Assembly (NCBI RefSeq): GCF_029222705.1
Contig: NZ_JARGZF010000002.1
Span: forward strand, 310,001-374,000
Source of the DNA: Knoellia sp. p5-6-4
GTDB taxonomy: Bacteria; Actinomycetota; Actinomycetes; Actinomycetales; Dermatophilaceae
Length of the DNA stretch: 64,000 nucleotides
Direction of reading: 5' to 3'
This document shows, piece by piece, positions 54,093 through 62,243 of the stretch. Made by a program: the position numbers and the translations under genes. Position 1 is the stretch's first letter; the number at the start of each line of letters is the position of its first letter. The notes below the pieces were generated by a model. That model saw only the letters and a program-made list of their open reading frames with translations. It did no database searches and was not told where the DNA came from.

Positions 54093-54446
54093 CTCGCCCA
54101 CCTCCGCTCGGCTCGCCCGCACCCTGCGGACTGTCCCTCATTGCAACAGCGGGTCAGGGGTGCCTGCAGGGCCCTAGGTCCTGCACGGGCGATGGAATGA
54201 CCGGCGCCCGGTCAGCAGCACGGGCACCCCGTCAGCAGGACGGGACGCCCCTTCAGGAGACGCCGAGCCCGACCCGGCGGAACGCCTCCCGTGCCCGAGC
54301 CACCGGCTCGCCGAGGCGTCGTTTGACCTCTTGGGGTGGGCTCGCCAGGACCGTCGCGCGACACGACCCGCTCGCCTGCGCTCTGCCCGGCAGGCAGGGA
54401 CCTATGCCTCTGCCCCTCCGGCAGGGCGCGGGAGCAGGGTGGTCGC
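54093..54446. other. gap between baeRF and the membrane-protein pair
   Basis: About 350 bases without a supported gene. It contains two adjacent copies of a roughly 20-bp sequence (GTCAGCAGcACGGG-aCcCC types) at 54211-54230 and 54231-54251. There is also a CAGGGT hexamer six bases before the next gene's GTG, a weak version of the leaderless pattern. No promoter for baeRF was identified. Confidence 0.5.
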
Positions 54447-54896
54447 GTGGGAGGTAGGCCCAACCGGATCCTCGCGGTCGTGGTCGGGGCGATGGTCGTT
54501 CTGGCCGCGGTCGTCGTGCTGTTCTCGGCCAACCGCTCGACCGCGGAGCTCGAACCGGGCAGCCCCGAGGCAGCCGTCCAGACCTACCTCACGGCCGTCA
54601 CCGAGGGCGACAACGCCAAGGCTGCCGAGGTGCTCGACCCCGCGGGCGCCTGCGACGTCGACGACCTCGACCGGACCGGTCGCCCCGGGTCGGCCCGGGC
54701 CTACCTGGTCGACAGCCAGGTCGAGGGCGACACGGCCCGGGTCAGGGTCGAGGTCACGTTTCCCTCAGGCGGTGGCCCGTTCGGCTCCACCGACTTCTCC
54801 GAGACCCACATCTTCCGCCTGACGAAGTCGGGCGAGGGCTGGCTGCTGACGGGCACGCCATGGCCGCTCTACGAGTGCGAGGGAGACGTGAAGTGA
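54447..54896 (+). CDS. single-pass membrane-anchored protein of unknown function
   Basis: A 149-residue protein with a basic start (VGGRPNR), one transmembrane helix (about 8-28, ILAVVVGAMVVLAAVVVLF) and an extracytoplasmic domain. ELEPGSPEAAVQTYLTAVTEGDNAKAAEVL looks like a DUF4878/NTF2-like lumazine-type fold. The stop overlaps the GTG of the next gene, so the two act together. Start GTG 54447; an ATG further upstream would add residues without a membrane or signal character. Confidence 0.72.
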   Translation: MGGRPNRILAVVVGAMVVLAAVVVLFSANRSTAELEPGSPEAAVQTYLTAVTEGDNAKAAEVLDPAGACDVDDLDRTGRPGSARAYLVDSQVEGDTARVRVEVTFPSGGGPFGSTDFSETHIFRLTKSGEGWLLTGTPWPLYECEGDVK

Positions 54897-56596
54897 TCGT
54901 TGGTCTGCTTCTCCTGGTGGTGCTGGTCGCCGCGGTGGTCCTCGGCGCCCGCAAAGCGATGGGCAGGGAACGCGGTCCCGTGACCGAGGCTCATGCCATC
55001 CGTCGGTTCTTCCAGTACCTGCTGCTCTTCGGCCTGCTCGTCGTGGTGGCAGTGGGCTTCTCCGGCCTGCTGGGCCGCGCCCTCGACCGTGACCCGATCG
55101 TGGCGGCCGATGACGTCGAGCTGGCCCGCAGCCTGGCGTTCACCGTGGTGGGCGTCCCGCTCTACGCCGCGGTCGCGCTGTGGTCCCGTCGTCGGCTCCT
55201 GGAGGATCCGCTGGAGAGGCTGTCCCTCGGCTGGGTCTTCTACGTCACGGCGGCAGCCATCACGTCGCTCATCGTGGCCATGACCGGGCTGCACGCCACG
55301 CTGTCGTGGGCGGTCGGTGTCGGTCCCGACGACCCCCGTGCCCTGGCGAGGTTCCTCGTCTGGGGGCTGGCGTGGGGCCTCCACTGGTGGGTGCACCTCC
55401 GGCTGGTGCCGGCCGGCCGCTCCCAGGTCCACCACCTGGCGGGCTCGCTCGTCGGCCTCGTCACCGCGGTCACCGGTTTGGCAAGCCTTCTCGGCTCGGC
55501 GCTGTGGAGCCTGTTCTTCTCCGGCAGCGACGTCGTGCTGAGCGGCGGTGACGAGGCGCTGACTGCCGGCGTCACCCTGGCTGTCGCCGCCCCCGTGTGG
55601 TTCCTCTACTGGGTCCGCACGGCGTCGAGGGCGGAGCGAGACCCCCTGTGGCTGGGCTACGTCCTCCTCCCCGGGGTCGGGGGTGGCCTGGTGATGGCAG
55701 TCGTCTCCGCCAGCACCGTGGTGTACGACCTGCTCGTGTGGCTCCTTGGGGACCCCGAGTTCAGCGATGCGGCTCGGCACTTCAACGACGCCCCGTGGGC
55801 GGCGGGGGCAGCGGCCACCGGCGCCCTGGTCTGGTGGTACCACCAGGCCGTGCTCGAGGAGGCCCACCTGAAGGCCCGGACCGAGGTCCGCCGCGTCTAC
55901 GAGTACCTCATGTCCGCCATCGGGCTGCTCGCAGCCGCTGCCGGCCTGACGACCCTGGTGGTGGCCGGTATCGAGGCGCTCACCCGGACCGAGGCGGTCT
56001 TCCTCGGCCAGAGCGCGGTCAACACCCTGCTGGCCTCGGCGACACTCCTCGTGGTGGGCGCCCCGGTGTGGTGGTTCTACTGGCACCGCATCCAGCAGGC
56101 AGCGGTCTCGGCCCCCGCCGAGGAGCACGCCTCCCCCACGCGACGGGTCTACCTGCTCCTGCTCTTCGGCGTGGGCGGGATCGCGGCGGTGGTCGCCCTG
56201 CTCGTCGGCGTGTACCTGCTGTTCGAGGACCTGGTGCAGGGGACCTTCGGCGCCGAGACCATCCGCAGCATGCGCGTCCCGATCGGTGTCCTGCTGAGCA
56301 CCGGCGCCATTGCGGCATACCACTGGTCCGTCTACCAGGGCGGTCGCGGTGTCGCCCTGCCCGCCCCCCACGGCCCGCGCTTCGTGCTGCTTGTCGGTCC
56401 GCCTGACCCCCAGATCGCGAAGGCCGTGGCGCACGAGACCGGCGGGCTCGTGCTGGCGTGGGCCACTGAGGACGGCGGCGCCCCGTGGACCGTCGACTCC
56501 GTGATGGCCGCGCTGGGCTCGGCCACCCCGGAGCACGAGGTGCTGGTCCTGTCGGACACCTCGGGCCTGCACGCCATTCCCGTTCACCGCACCTGA
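54893..56596 (+). CDS. polytopic membrane protein with repeated DUF5671-like units
   Basis: A 567-residue membrane protein of about 14 hydrophobic helices. The same unit recurs about four times: RRFFQYLLLFGLLVVVAVGF, HHLAGSLVGLVTAVTGLASL, RRVYEYLMSAIGLLAAAAGL and RRVYLLLLFGVGGIAAVVAL. Each begins a pair of helices and is followed by a (W)FLYWVR/WWFYWHR-type loop, as in DUF5671. The last 75 residues are soluble (LLVGPPDPQIAKAVAHETGG). Function is unknown; the GTG overlaps the previous stop. Confidence 0.8.
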   Translation: MIVGLLLLVVLVAAVVLGARKAMGRERGPVTEAHAIRRFFQYLLLFGLLVVVAVGFSGLLGRALDRDPIVAADDVELARSLAFTVVGVPLYAAVALWSRRRLLEDPLERLSLGWVFYVTAAAITSLIVAMTGLHATLSWAVGVGPDDPRALARFLVWGLAWGLHWWVHLRLVPAGRSQVHHLAGSLVGLVTAVTGLASLLGSALWSLFFSGSDVVLSGGDEALTAGVTLAVAAPVWFLYWVRTASRAERDPLWLGYVLLPGVGGGLVMAVVSASTVVYDLLVWLLGDPEFSDAARHFNDAPWAAGAAATGALVWWYHQAVLEEAHLKARTEVRRVYEYLMSAIGLLAAAAGLTTLVVAGIEALTRTEAVFLGQSAVNTLLASATLLVVGAPVWWFYWHRIQQAAVSAPAEEHASPTRRVYLLLLFGVGGIAAVVALLVGVYLLFEDLVQGTFGAETIRSMRVPIGVLLSTGAIAAYHWSVYQGGRGVALPAPHGPRFVLLVGPPDPQIAKAVAHETGGLVLAWATEDGGAPWTVDSVMAALGSATPEHEVLVLSDTSGLHAIPVHRT

Positions 56597-56698
56597 CCGT
56601 GCGACGTCGGCGGCAGGAGCGGGCACACCTGTCGGTGCTTCTCCGTACGCTCGTGGGACGAGCAGTCCCGGAGTCGGGACCACTGAGAGGAGCTCAGC

Positions 56699-57070
56699 AT
56701 GGACTTCAAGATCGAGCTGGTCCCGCTGGCGGTGTCGGACGTCGACCGATCGGTCGAGTTCTACGGCAACGGCCTGGGCTGGAGCGTCGACCACGACCGG
56801 ACCGTCAGTCCGGAACTGCGGTTCGTTCAGGTCACCCCGCCGGGATCGGCCTGCTCCATCTGCTTCGGGACGGGGCTCGAGATGATGCCCGAGGGCTCGT
56901 CGCAGTTCATCCAGGTGGTCGTCGCGGACGCCGACGAGGCCCGCGCCCACCTTCGAGATCGCGGGGTGGAGTGCAGCGACGTCGACGAGCAGCCCTGGGG
57001 CCGGTTCGTGCGGTTCGTCGACCCGGACGGCAACCGCTGGGCGCTGCAGCAGATCGTCGTGCCGTCCTGA
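56699..57070 (+). CDS. VOC-family (glyoxalase-like) protein
   Basis: A 123-residue vicinal-oxygen-chelate domain with two beta-alpha-beta modules: LVPLAVSDVDRSVEFYGNGLGW and FIQVVVADADEARAHL. The ending WGRFVRFVDPDGNRWALQQ is typical. The metal ligands are not canonical, so enzyme activity is uncertain. A GAGAGGAG site precedes the ATG. A TACGCT hexamer at 56646-56651 may be its -10. Confidence 0.88.
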   Translation: MDFKIELVPLAVSDVDRSVEFYGNGLGWSVDHDRTVSPELRFVQVTPPGSACSICFGTGLEMMPEGSSQFIQVVVADADEARAHLRDRGVECSDVDEQPWGRFVRFVDPDGNRWALQQIVVPS

Positions 57071-57112
57071 AGCAGCCGTCCACGCCTGCCTCAGGGCTGC
57101 CGCGTTCACGGC

Positions 57113-57129
57113 CCGCCCGGTCAGGGCGG
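57113..57129. terminator. small hairpin between VOC gene and convergent gene
   Basis: CCGCCC, GGTCA, GGGCGG: a 6-bp stem between convergent stop codons; a weak terminator candidate. Confidence 0.45.
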
Positions 57130-57130
57130 A

Positions 57131-57496
57131 TCAGCTGACCGCCGTCACCCGGGGTCGGCGCTGGCCGCACCGCCCGTGCCAGAAGATCGGGTGGTGGTCG
57201 AGCCCCGTGATCATCGCGTCGATGTACTCCCCGTCGCCGTGGGACAGTTTCCACACTGCCCTGCCTGGCGTCGGCATCTGAAGGCCCGCAAGCGCGCCGT
57301 ACGCGACCACGGGTACCGACCAGGTCTCGAGCCTGCCGCCCGCGTACCGCTGTCCGACGACCTCGGTCAGCCCTCCATCGGTATCGACGAACATCATGGC
57401 GGTCACCCGCGCGCCGTGGTCCGAGCGGGTCACTCGGGCCGGTGAGTCCACGGCCTCGAATGAGACGCTGCCCTCCAAGAACGCCGATGGGACCAC
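57131..57496 (-). CDS. C-terminal half of a DUF6544/DUF6920-like protein
   Basis: A 121-residue product. VPSAFLEGSVSFEAVD, ARVTAMMFVDTDGGLTEV, the WSVPVVAYGALAGLQMP segment and AVWKLSHGDGEYIDAMITG resemble the C-terminal part of DUF6544-type proteins, which are normally about twice as long. The start is GTG 57496, six bases after AAGGAG and directly after the serine-hydrolase TGA (TGATGTG), so it is translatable. It may be a functional short gene or the surviving piece of a truncated one. Confidence 0.6.
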   Translation of the reverse strand: MVPSAFLEGSVSFEAVDSPARVTRSDHGARVTAMMFVDTDGGLTEVVGQRYAGGRLETWSVPVVAYGALAGLQMPTPGRAVWKLSHGDGEYIDAMITGLDHHPIFWHGRCGQRRPRVTAVS

Positions 57497-57497
57497 A

Positions 57498-59024
57498 TCA
57501 GCTCCTTGAGAGCCGGCGACGCGAGCGCCGGAGCGTTGTCGCCACCAGCGAGAGACCCGCGGCTCCCCCCGCGGCACGCAGCCAGCGCCTGGGATCGGTG
57601 GCGCGGCGTCGCCTCAGCGCCGACAGCGGCATGACATCGAGGTGAACTGCCGTCGCACCACCTCCGGGTGCGCGGCTGAAGACGACCCGGACACCGAAGC
57701 CCTCCTCGGACACCTGGAGGCGGAACACGTACGGGTCCTCCGCGTCGTCGGGATGGAGAGGAAGGCCTCGGTACAGGCCCGGGATCGCGGAGATGCTCCG
57801 AAGCATGAGCCGACCCCGGCGCACGAAGACCTCCACACCGGCGCCGAGAGCTCCTCGGGCTCGTACGTCGGTGAGCGGTCCGGATAGCGAGTACCAGCCG
57901 CAGACCTCGTTCCAGACCTCGGGATGCTGCGGGACATCGGTGCGCATCTCCTCAGCCTGAACGCGCAGCAGGAAGCCCAGGAGTCTTCCCATCTCGACCG
58001 GCATCCACATCGTCGCGCCGGGAGATCCGTTGGTGAGTGCCATGACGCCAACACCGTCGTGGGGTGCCAGGAAGATCTCGGCGTTGAAGCCGGGCACGAT
58101 CCCTTGGTGCTCGATGACCTGAGTGCCCGCCACAGTCCCCCGGAAGAAGGCCAGGCCGAGGCCGGGAATGCGAGGATCGGGCTGGTACTGCGGCGCGAAC
58201 ATCGAGCTGAGCGTTGCTGGCTGGAGCACGCGGCCGTGCACGTTGGCGCCCCCACCCAGGAGCGCCTCGACGTACCGGGCGATGTCCGCGGAAGTGGAGT
58301 ACGCCGCAGCGGCTGCCGCAGTGACGACCTCGTAGTCGGGGACGGCGCGAGGCCCCCTGGACCCCATGACGTAACCCGTCGCCAGACGGGGCGTGATCCG
58401 TCCAGAGCGGATGAGGGTGGTGTCTACCATGCCGAGGGGCGCGAAGACGTGCTCGCGCAGGTAGCGGTCGAGGGGCTCGCCGGTCACGTCCTCCACGATC
58501 TGGCCCAGGGTGGCGAAGCCGTGGTCGGTATACCTGAACCTCGTGCCGGGTTCCGCCTCCACCCGGACTCCGTGCCGGTAGTACTTGGCTAGGGAGGGCA
58601 CAGAATGGCCCGACTTCACGGTCTCGCCGAACAAGGGTCGCAGCACGCCCGAGGGGTGCAGCACCTCCCGGATCCCGGCGGTGTGCGTCATCAGGTGTCG
58701 CATCGTGACAGGACTGAAAGCGGGCTTGGTGGGCACCAGCCGGTATGAGCGCAGATAGTCCTCGGCGGGCGCGTCGAGGTCGACCTTGCCCCGCTCCCAC
58801 AGCTGCATCACCGCAACGGCGGTGAAGGTCTTGGTCAGGGAGCCGACACGGAAGACGGTCTCCGGGGTGACCGGCGTCCGCGATGAGACCTCCGCGACGC
58901 CGTGTCCGTGGAAGAACGGCAGCTCCCCGCTGCGGACCACTCCCACCGCCAGCCCCACGGCAGGTGACCGGTTCAGGATCAGGGCGACCTGCTCGGCAAT
59001 CTCCCCGGCGCCCAGCTCAGCCAT
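57498..59024 (-). CDS. serine hydrolase, class C beta-lactamase/esterase family (copy A)
   Basis: A 508-residue cytoplasmic-looking penicillin-binding-protein-like hydrolase with no signal peptide. The nucleophile motif is GSLTKTF (Ser-x-x-Lys). The YxN equivalent is YTDHG, and the KTG equivalent reads HQGIVPGF. Such proteins are often esterases or peptidases rather than beta-lactamases. A C-terminal extension of roughly 130 residues follows the hydrolase fold, ending in an Arg-rich tail. It is clearly paralogous to the divergent gene at 59379. Confidence 0.88.
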   Translation of the reverse strand: MAELGAGEIAEQVALILNRSPAVGLAVGVVRSGELPFFHGHGVAEVSSRTPVTPETVFRVGSLTKTFTAVAVMQLWERGKVDLDAPAEDYLRSYRLVPTKPAFSPVTMRHLMTHTAGIREVLHPSGVLRPLFGETVKSGHSVPSLAKYYRHGVRVEAEPGTRFRYTDHGFATLGQIVEDVTGEPLDRYLREHVFAPLGMVDTTLIRSGRITPRLATGYVMGSRGPRAVPDYEVVTAAAAAAYSTSADIARYVEALLGGGANVHGRVLQPATLSSMFAPQYQPDPRIPGLGLAFFRGTVAGTQVIEHQGIVPGFNAEIFLAPHDGVGVMALTNGSPGATMWMPVEMGRLLGFLLRVQAEEMRTDVPQHPEVWNEVCGWYSLSGPLTDVRARGALGAGVEVFVRRGRLMLRSISAIPGLYRGLPLHPDDAEDPYVFRLQVSEEGFGVRVVFSRAPGGGATAVHLDVMPLSALRRRRATDPRRWLRAAGGAAGLSLVATTLRRSRRRLSRS

Positions 59025-59130
59025 GTCACTCCCCCGACCGTTCACGACGCGGGCGGAGTGTCGCTCGCGCCCCGTCCGAGCCGTGGTCATGCTCGTCAAC
59101 ATCCCGTCCCACCCTGTCGCGCCGGCCGGC

Positions 59131-59229
59131 GGCGAGGAGGCCGATGTCCTGCGGCCACCTCTGGTCGACCCGAAGCATGATCCGGTCGTCTGCAGTCAGC
59201 CTGTTCACACTGATCACCTTCTCGACCAT
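59131..59229 (-). pseudogene. remnant start of a wax-ester-synthase/DGAT-like gene
   Basis: The frame from ATG 59229 reads MVEKVISVNRLTADDRIML, then RVDQRWPQDIGLLAA. This is the typical opening of actinobacterial WS/DGAT-like acyltransferases. After about 33 residues the similarity ends in low-complexity charged sequence, and the frame stops at 59026. It lies in the gap between the two divergent serine hydrolases. It is best read as a decayed fragment. Confidence 0.6.
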
Positions 59230-59378
59230 TGTGTGCCGGGTGTTCCGCGCGCGGCCAGTGCCCTCGCCCCAGCGTCGGACAAGTGGGCTCTTGTCAAAGG
59301 GCCTCGACCGGCGGAGCGTGGAGGAGATGTCGCACCAGGCTGGCTTGGTGGGAGTGTCGATCGCGCGGAGGGGTCGTG

Positions 59379-60812
59379 ATGCCCGGGTTGAGCGAGCAGG
59401 GACTGGAGCAGAGGGTCGCGGAGATCTTGAACCGCTGGCCCGCCGTCGGCCTCGCGGTCGGCGTCATCAGACGTGGCTCACCGATGCTCTTCTACTCCCA
59501 CGGAATGGCGAACGTCGCGGATCAGATCCCCGTCACCGAACACACCGTCTTCCGGATCGGGTCCATCACCAAGACCGTCACCGCGGTCGCGCTCATGCAG
59601 CTGTGGGAGAAGGGACTCGTCGACCTGGACCGGCCGGCCAACGACTACCTGCGGGCGTTCGAGCTGGTGCCGTCGAGGCCGGCCTGGCGCCCTGCGACCC
59701 TGCGGCACCTGCTGACGCACACCGCCGGGGTGCCGGAGTGGGTGCGGCCGACGCAAATGGTCCGCAGCCGCTGGTTCGGGGAGACCTTCGCGCTGGAGGA
59801 GCGGCTCCCGACCCTGGGGGAGTTCTACCGGGGCCGGCTCCGGCTCGACGCCGAGCCCGGCACGGTCTGGGCCTACACCGACCACGGGATCGCGACCGTG
59901 GGGCAGATCGTCGAGGACGTCACCGAGGTACCCCTGCACCGTTACCTGGCCGAGCACGTCTTCGCGCCGCTCGGCATGACCGACAGCGACCTGCTGCGGT
60001 CCGAGCAGCTCCAGAGCCGCCTGGCCACCGGCTACACGCTCACCCGCTCCGGGCCGAAGGCGCTCACCGACCGCCAGGGCGTGACCGCAGCGGCCGGGGC
60101 CATCTACTCGACGCCGCGAGACATGGCGCGCTACGTGGCGGCGCTGGTCGGGGATGGCGTCGGCGGGCACGGCACGATCCTGAAACCCGAGACCCTGACC
60201 ACGATGTTCGCCCCTCACTACCAGCCGGATCCGCGCATCCCCGGCATGGGGCTGGCGTTCTGGCGCGGTGAGCTCGGCGGACGCGCCGTCGTGGAACACC
60301 AGGGCGTGGTGCCAGGGTTCAACTCCCAGATCTACCTCGCCCCTGCGGACGGTGTCGGGGTGATGGCCTTCACCAATGGCTCCAGGAACGCCGGGTCCTG
60401 GCTCGTCGCCGAGATGGCCCGACTGCTCGGCGACCTCCTCGGAGCCGACGAGGACCGCATCCGCACCGACGTCCCGCTGCGCCCCGACCTCTGGGCCGAC
60501 CTGTGCGGCTGGTACCGGCCCCGAGCGCAGCGCACCGACCTGATGGCTCGGCTGGTCATGGGCGCCGGCGTGCAGGTGTCGGTGCGGCGCGGCCGGCTCG
60601 TCCTCCGGGCCCTCAGCCCGATGCCGACGCTGTACCGAGGCCTGACGCTCCACCCCGCCGACCGGGACGACCCGGATGCCTTCCAACTCGACCTTGGCCG
60701 CTTCGGTCTGGGAACCGGAAGGGTCGTGTTCGGCCGCGACGGGTCCGGCCGGGCCACGGCGGTGCACTTCGACGGGCTTCTGCTCTCCGCAGACAAGCAC
60801 TCGTCCGGCTAG
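59379..60812 (+). CDS. serine hydrolase, class C beta-lactamase/esterase family (copy B)
   Basis: A 477-residue paralogue of the divergent copy A, alignable along its whole length. It has ILNRWPAVGLAVGVIRRG, nucleophile GSITKTV, then HTAGVPEWV, YTDHGIATVGQIVEDVT and HQGVVPGFN. It lacks the Arg-rich tail of copy A. GGAGGGG lies five bases before the ATG at 59379. Substrate unknown. The inverted pair suggests a local duplication. Confidence 0.9.
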   Translation: MPGLSEQGLEQRVAEILNRWPAVGLAVGVIRRGSPMLFYSHGMANVADQIPVTEHTVFRIGSITKTVTAVALMQLWEKGLVDLDRPANDYLRAFELVPSRPAWRPATLRHLLTHTAGVPEWVRPTQMVRSRWFGETFALEERLPTLGEFYRGRLRLDAEPGTVWAYTDHGIATVGQIVEDVTEVPLHRYLAEHVFAPLGMTDSDLLRSEQLQSRLATGYTLTRSGPKALTDRQGVTAAAGAIYSTPRDMARYVAALVGDGVGGHGTILKPETLTTMFAPHYQPDPRIPGMGLAFWRGELGGRAVVEHQGVVPGFNSQIYLAPADGVGVMAFTNGSRNAGSWLVAEMARLLGDLLGADEDRIRTDVPLRPDLWADLCGWYRPRAQRTDLMARLVMGAGVQVSVRRGRLVLRALSPMPTLYRGLTLHPADRDDPDAFQLDLGRFGLGTGRVVFGRDGSGRATAVHFDGLLLSADKHSSG

Positions 60813-60844
60813 GGCCCCCGGGGCGCTTGGCATGAGGACGGATG

Positions 60845-61250
60845 GGTGGATGAGTCGGCCGATACGCCGGGTTCTGTTCCGCGCCGCCGTTACCAGCGGC
60901 GCGGCGACGGTCATCCATCTACGACAGCCGTTGCCGACTGCCTCCAGCGCTCTACCCGTGTGCTCGGGCGGGCCGCCCTCGAACGCACACTGTCTGAGCT
61001 TGCTCCCAGTGGGGTTTACCGAGCCGACCCCGTCACCGGGGCCGCTGGTGGTCTCTTACACCACCGTTTCACCCTTACCGCGGCGCCTTCCGGCCCGAAG
61101 ACCAGCGGTTCGCCGTGGCGGTCTGCTTTCTGTGGCACTGTCCCGCGGGTCACCCCGGGTGGCCGTTAGCCACCACTGCGCCCTGTGGAGCCCGGACGTT
61201 CCTCGGCGGTGATTGCTCACCGACGCGACCGCCTGGCCGACTCATCCACC
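60845..61250 (-). ncRNA. rnpB: RNase P RNA (class A)
   Basis: Ribozyme that trims the 5' leader of tRNA precursors. On the minus strand the conserved core elements appear in order: GAGGAACGTCCGGGCTCCAC (P4/CR-I region), ACAGAAA, GGTAAGGGTGAAA, GAGACCACCAGC and, near the 3' end, the ACAGAACCCGGCGTAT-type CR-V segment. The ends pair to form helix P1 over about 16 bp (GGTGGATGAGTCGGCC with its complement at 60845-60860). About 406 nt. The ends are set from P1, so they are accurate to a few bases. Confidence 0.96.
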
Positions 61251-61254
61251 ACCA

Positions 61255-61260
61255 AGGATA
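61255..61260 (-). promoter_or_regulatory. -10 element of rnpB
   Basis: TATCCT on the minus strand, about seven bases before the predicted 5' end of RNase P RNA. No clear -35; the palindrome at 61265-61298 occupies that position. Confidence 0.55.
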
Positions 61261-61264
61261 GGGC

Positions 61265-61298
61265 AGGTATGCCGCGGGGCCCGCCACGCGGCATACCT
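61265..61298. repeat. perfect inverted repeat containing two GGCATAC heptamers
   Basis: AGGTATGCCGCG (61265-61276) and its exact complement (61287-61298), separated by ten bases. It lies where the -35 region of rnpB should be, and upstream of the divergent amidotransferase gene. It could be an operator for a dimeric protein or simply a hairpin. Confidence 0.8.
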
Positions 61299-61386
61299 CG
61301 CCGCCGGGTGCGGCGACGTGCGCTCACCCCCGGGGGATGATCCGCGGGACCCGACCTCCTGCTGACATGGGTGCAAGGAGGTCGTC

Positions 61387-62229
61387 ATGTGTCGATGGCT
61401 CGCATACTCGGGTTCCCCCGTCAACCTGGAGGACCTGCTCTTCAAGCCCAAGAACTCGCTGGTCGTCCAGAGCAAGCACTCGCAGCTGGGCGCCGAGACG
61501 ACCAACGGCGATGGGTTCGGCGTCGGATGGTACGGCCGCTTCGAGACGCCCGGGGTCTTCCGCAGCATCGAGCCGGCGTGGAACGACCGCAACCTGCGCG
61601 AGCTGGCCGCCCACGCGCAGGCCGGCCGGGTGTTCGCCCACATCCGGGCGTCCACGGGTTCGCCGGTGCAGCAGTCGAACTGCCACCCGTTCCGCCACGA
61701 CCGCTGGCTCTTCATGCACAACGGCTCCGTCGCCGACTTCCGCAGGGTCAAGCGCGACCTCGTACTGGCCGTCGACCCGGAGCTCTACCCCGACATCGAC
61801 GGGTCGACGGACTCAGAGGTGCTGTTCTTCCTGGCGATGACGTTCGGGCTGAAGGACGACCCGCCGGCCGCGATGGCCCGGGCCGTCGGGTTCGTGGAGG
61901 ACGTCGGGAAGCGCCACGGGGTCCCCTGGCCCATCCAGATGACCGTGGCAACGACGGATGGCGAGACGACCTGGGCGTTCCGGTACTCGAGCGAAGGTCG
62001 TTCGCGATCCCTGTTCCACAGCGCCGACATCCTGACCCTGCGGGAGCAGTACCCGGACCACCCGATGCTCAAGGAGCTCTCCGACGATGCCCGCCTCGTG
62101 GTGTCGGAGCCGCTGGGCGACCTGAGGGGCGTGTGGCACGAGGTTCCCGAGGCGACGTTCCTGACCGTTCGTGGAGCCGACATGCGGCTGGACTCCTTCG
62201 CGCCCACCACCCCTCAGGCCGCGGCCTGA
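61387..62229 (+). CDS. class II glutamine amidotransferase (YafJ/EgtC-like)
   Basis: Single-domain N-terminal-nucleophile glutaminase of 280 residues. It begins MCRWLAYSG, so Cys2 becomes the nucleophile after Met removal. NGDGFGVGWYG, FAHIRASTGSPVQQSNCHPF and the substrate loop FMHNGSV match the family. EgtC-like ergothioneine hydrolases share this fold, but no egt genes are near, so that role is not claimed. AAGGAGG lies five bases before the ATG at 61387. Confidence 0.92.
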   Translation: MCRWLAYSGSPVNLEDLLFKPKNSLVVQSKHSQLGAETTNGDGFGVGWYGRFETPGVFRSIEPAWNDRNLRELAAHAQAGRVFAHIRASTGSPVQQSNCHPFRHDRWLFMHNGSVADFRRVKRDLVLAVDPELYPDIDGSTDSEVLFFLAMTFGLKDDPPAAMARAVGFVEDVGKRHGVPWPIQMTVATTDGETTWAFRYSSEGRSRSLFHSADILTLREQYPDHPMLKELSDDARLVVSEPLGDLRGVWHEVPEATFLTVRGADMRLDSFAPTTPQAAA

Positions 62230-62243
62230 TCGGGCGGTGACCC

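Noticed and set aside
60813-61386. Several short reading frames across the 60.8-61.4 kb region
   Set aside because: The region is RNase P RNA with its conserved core; the frames are accidental.
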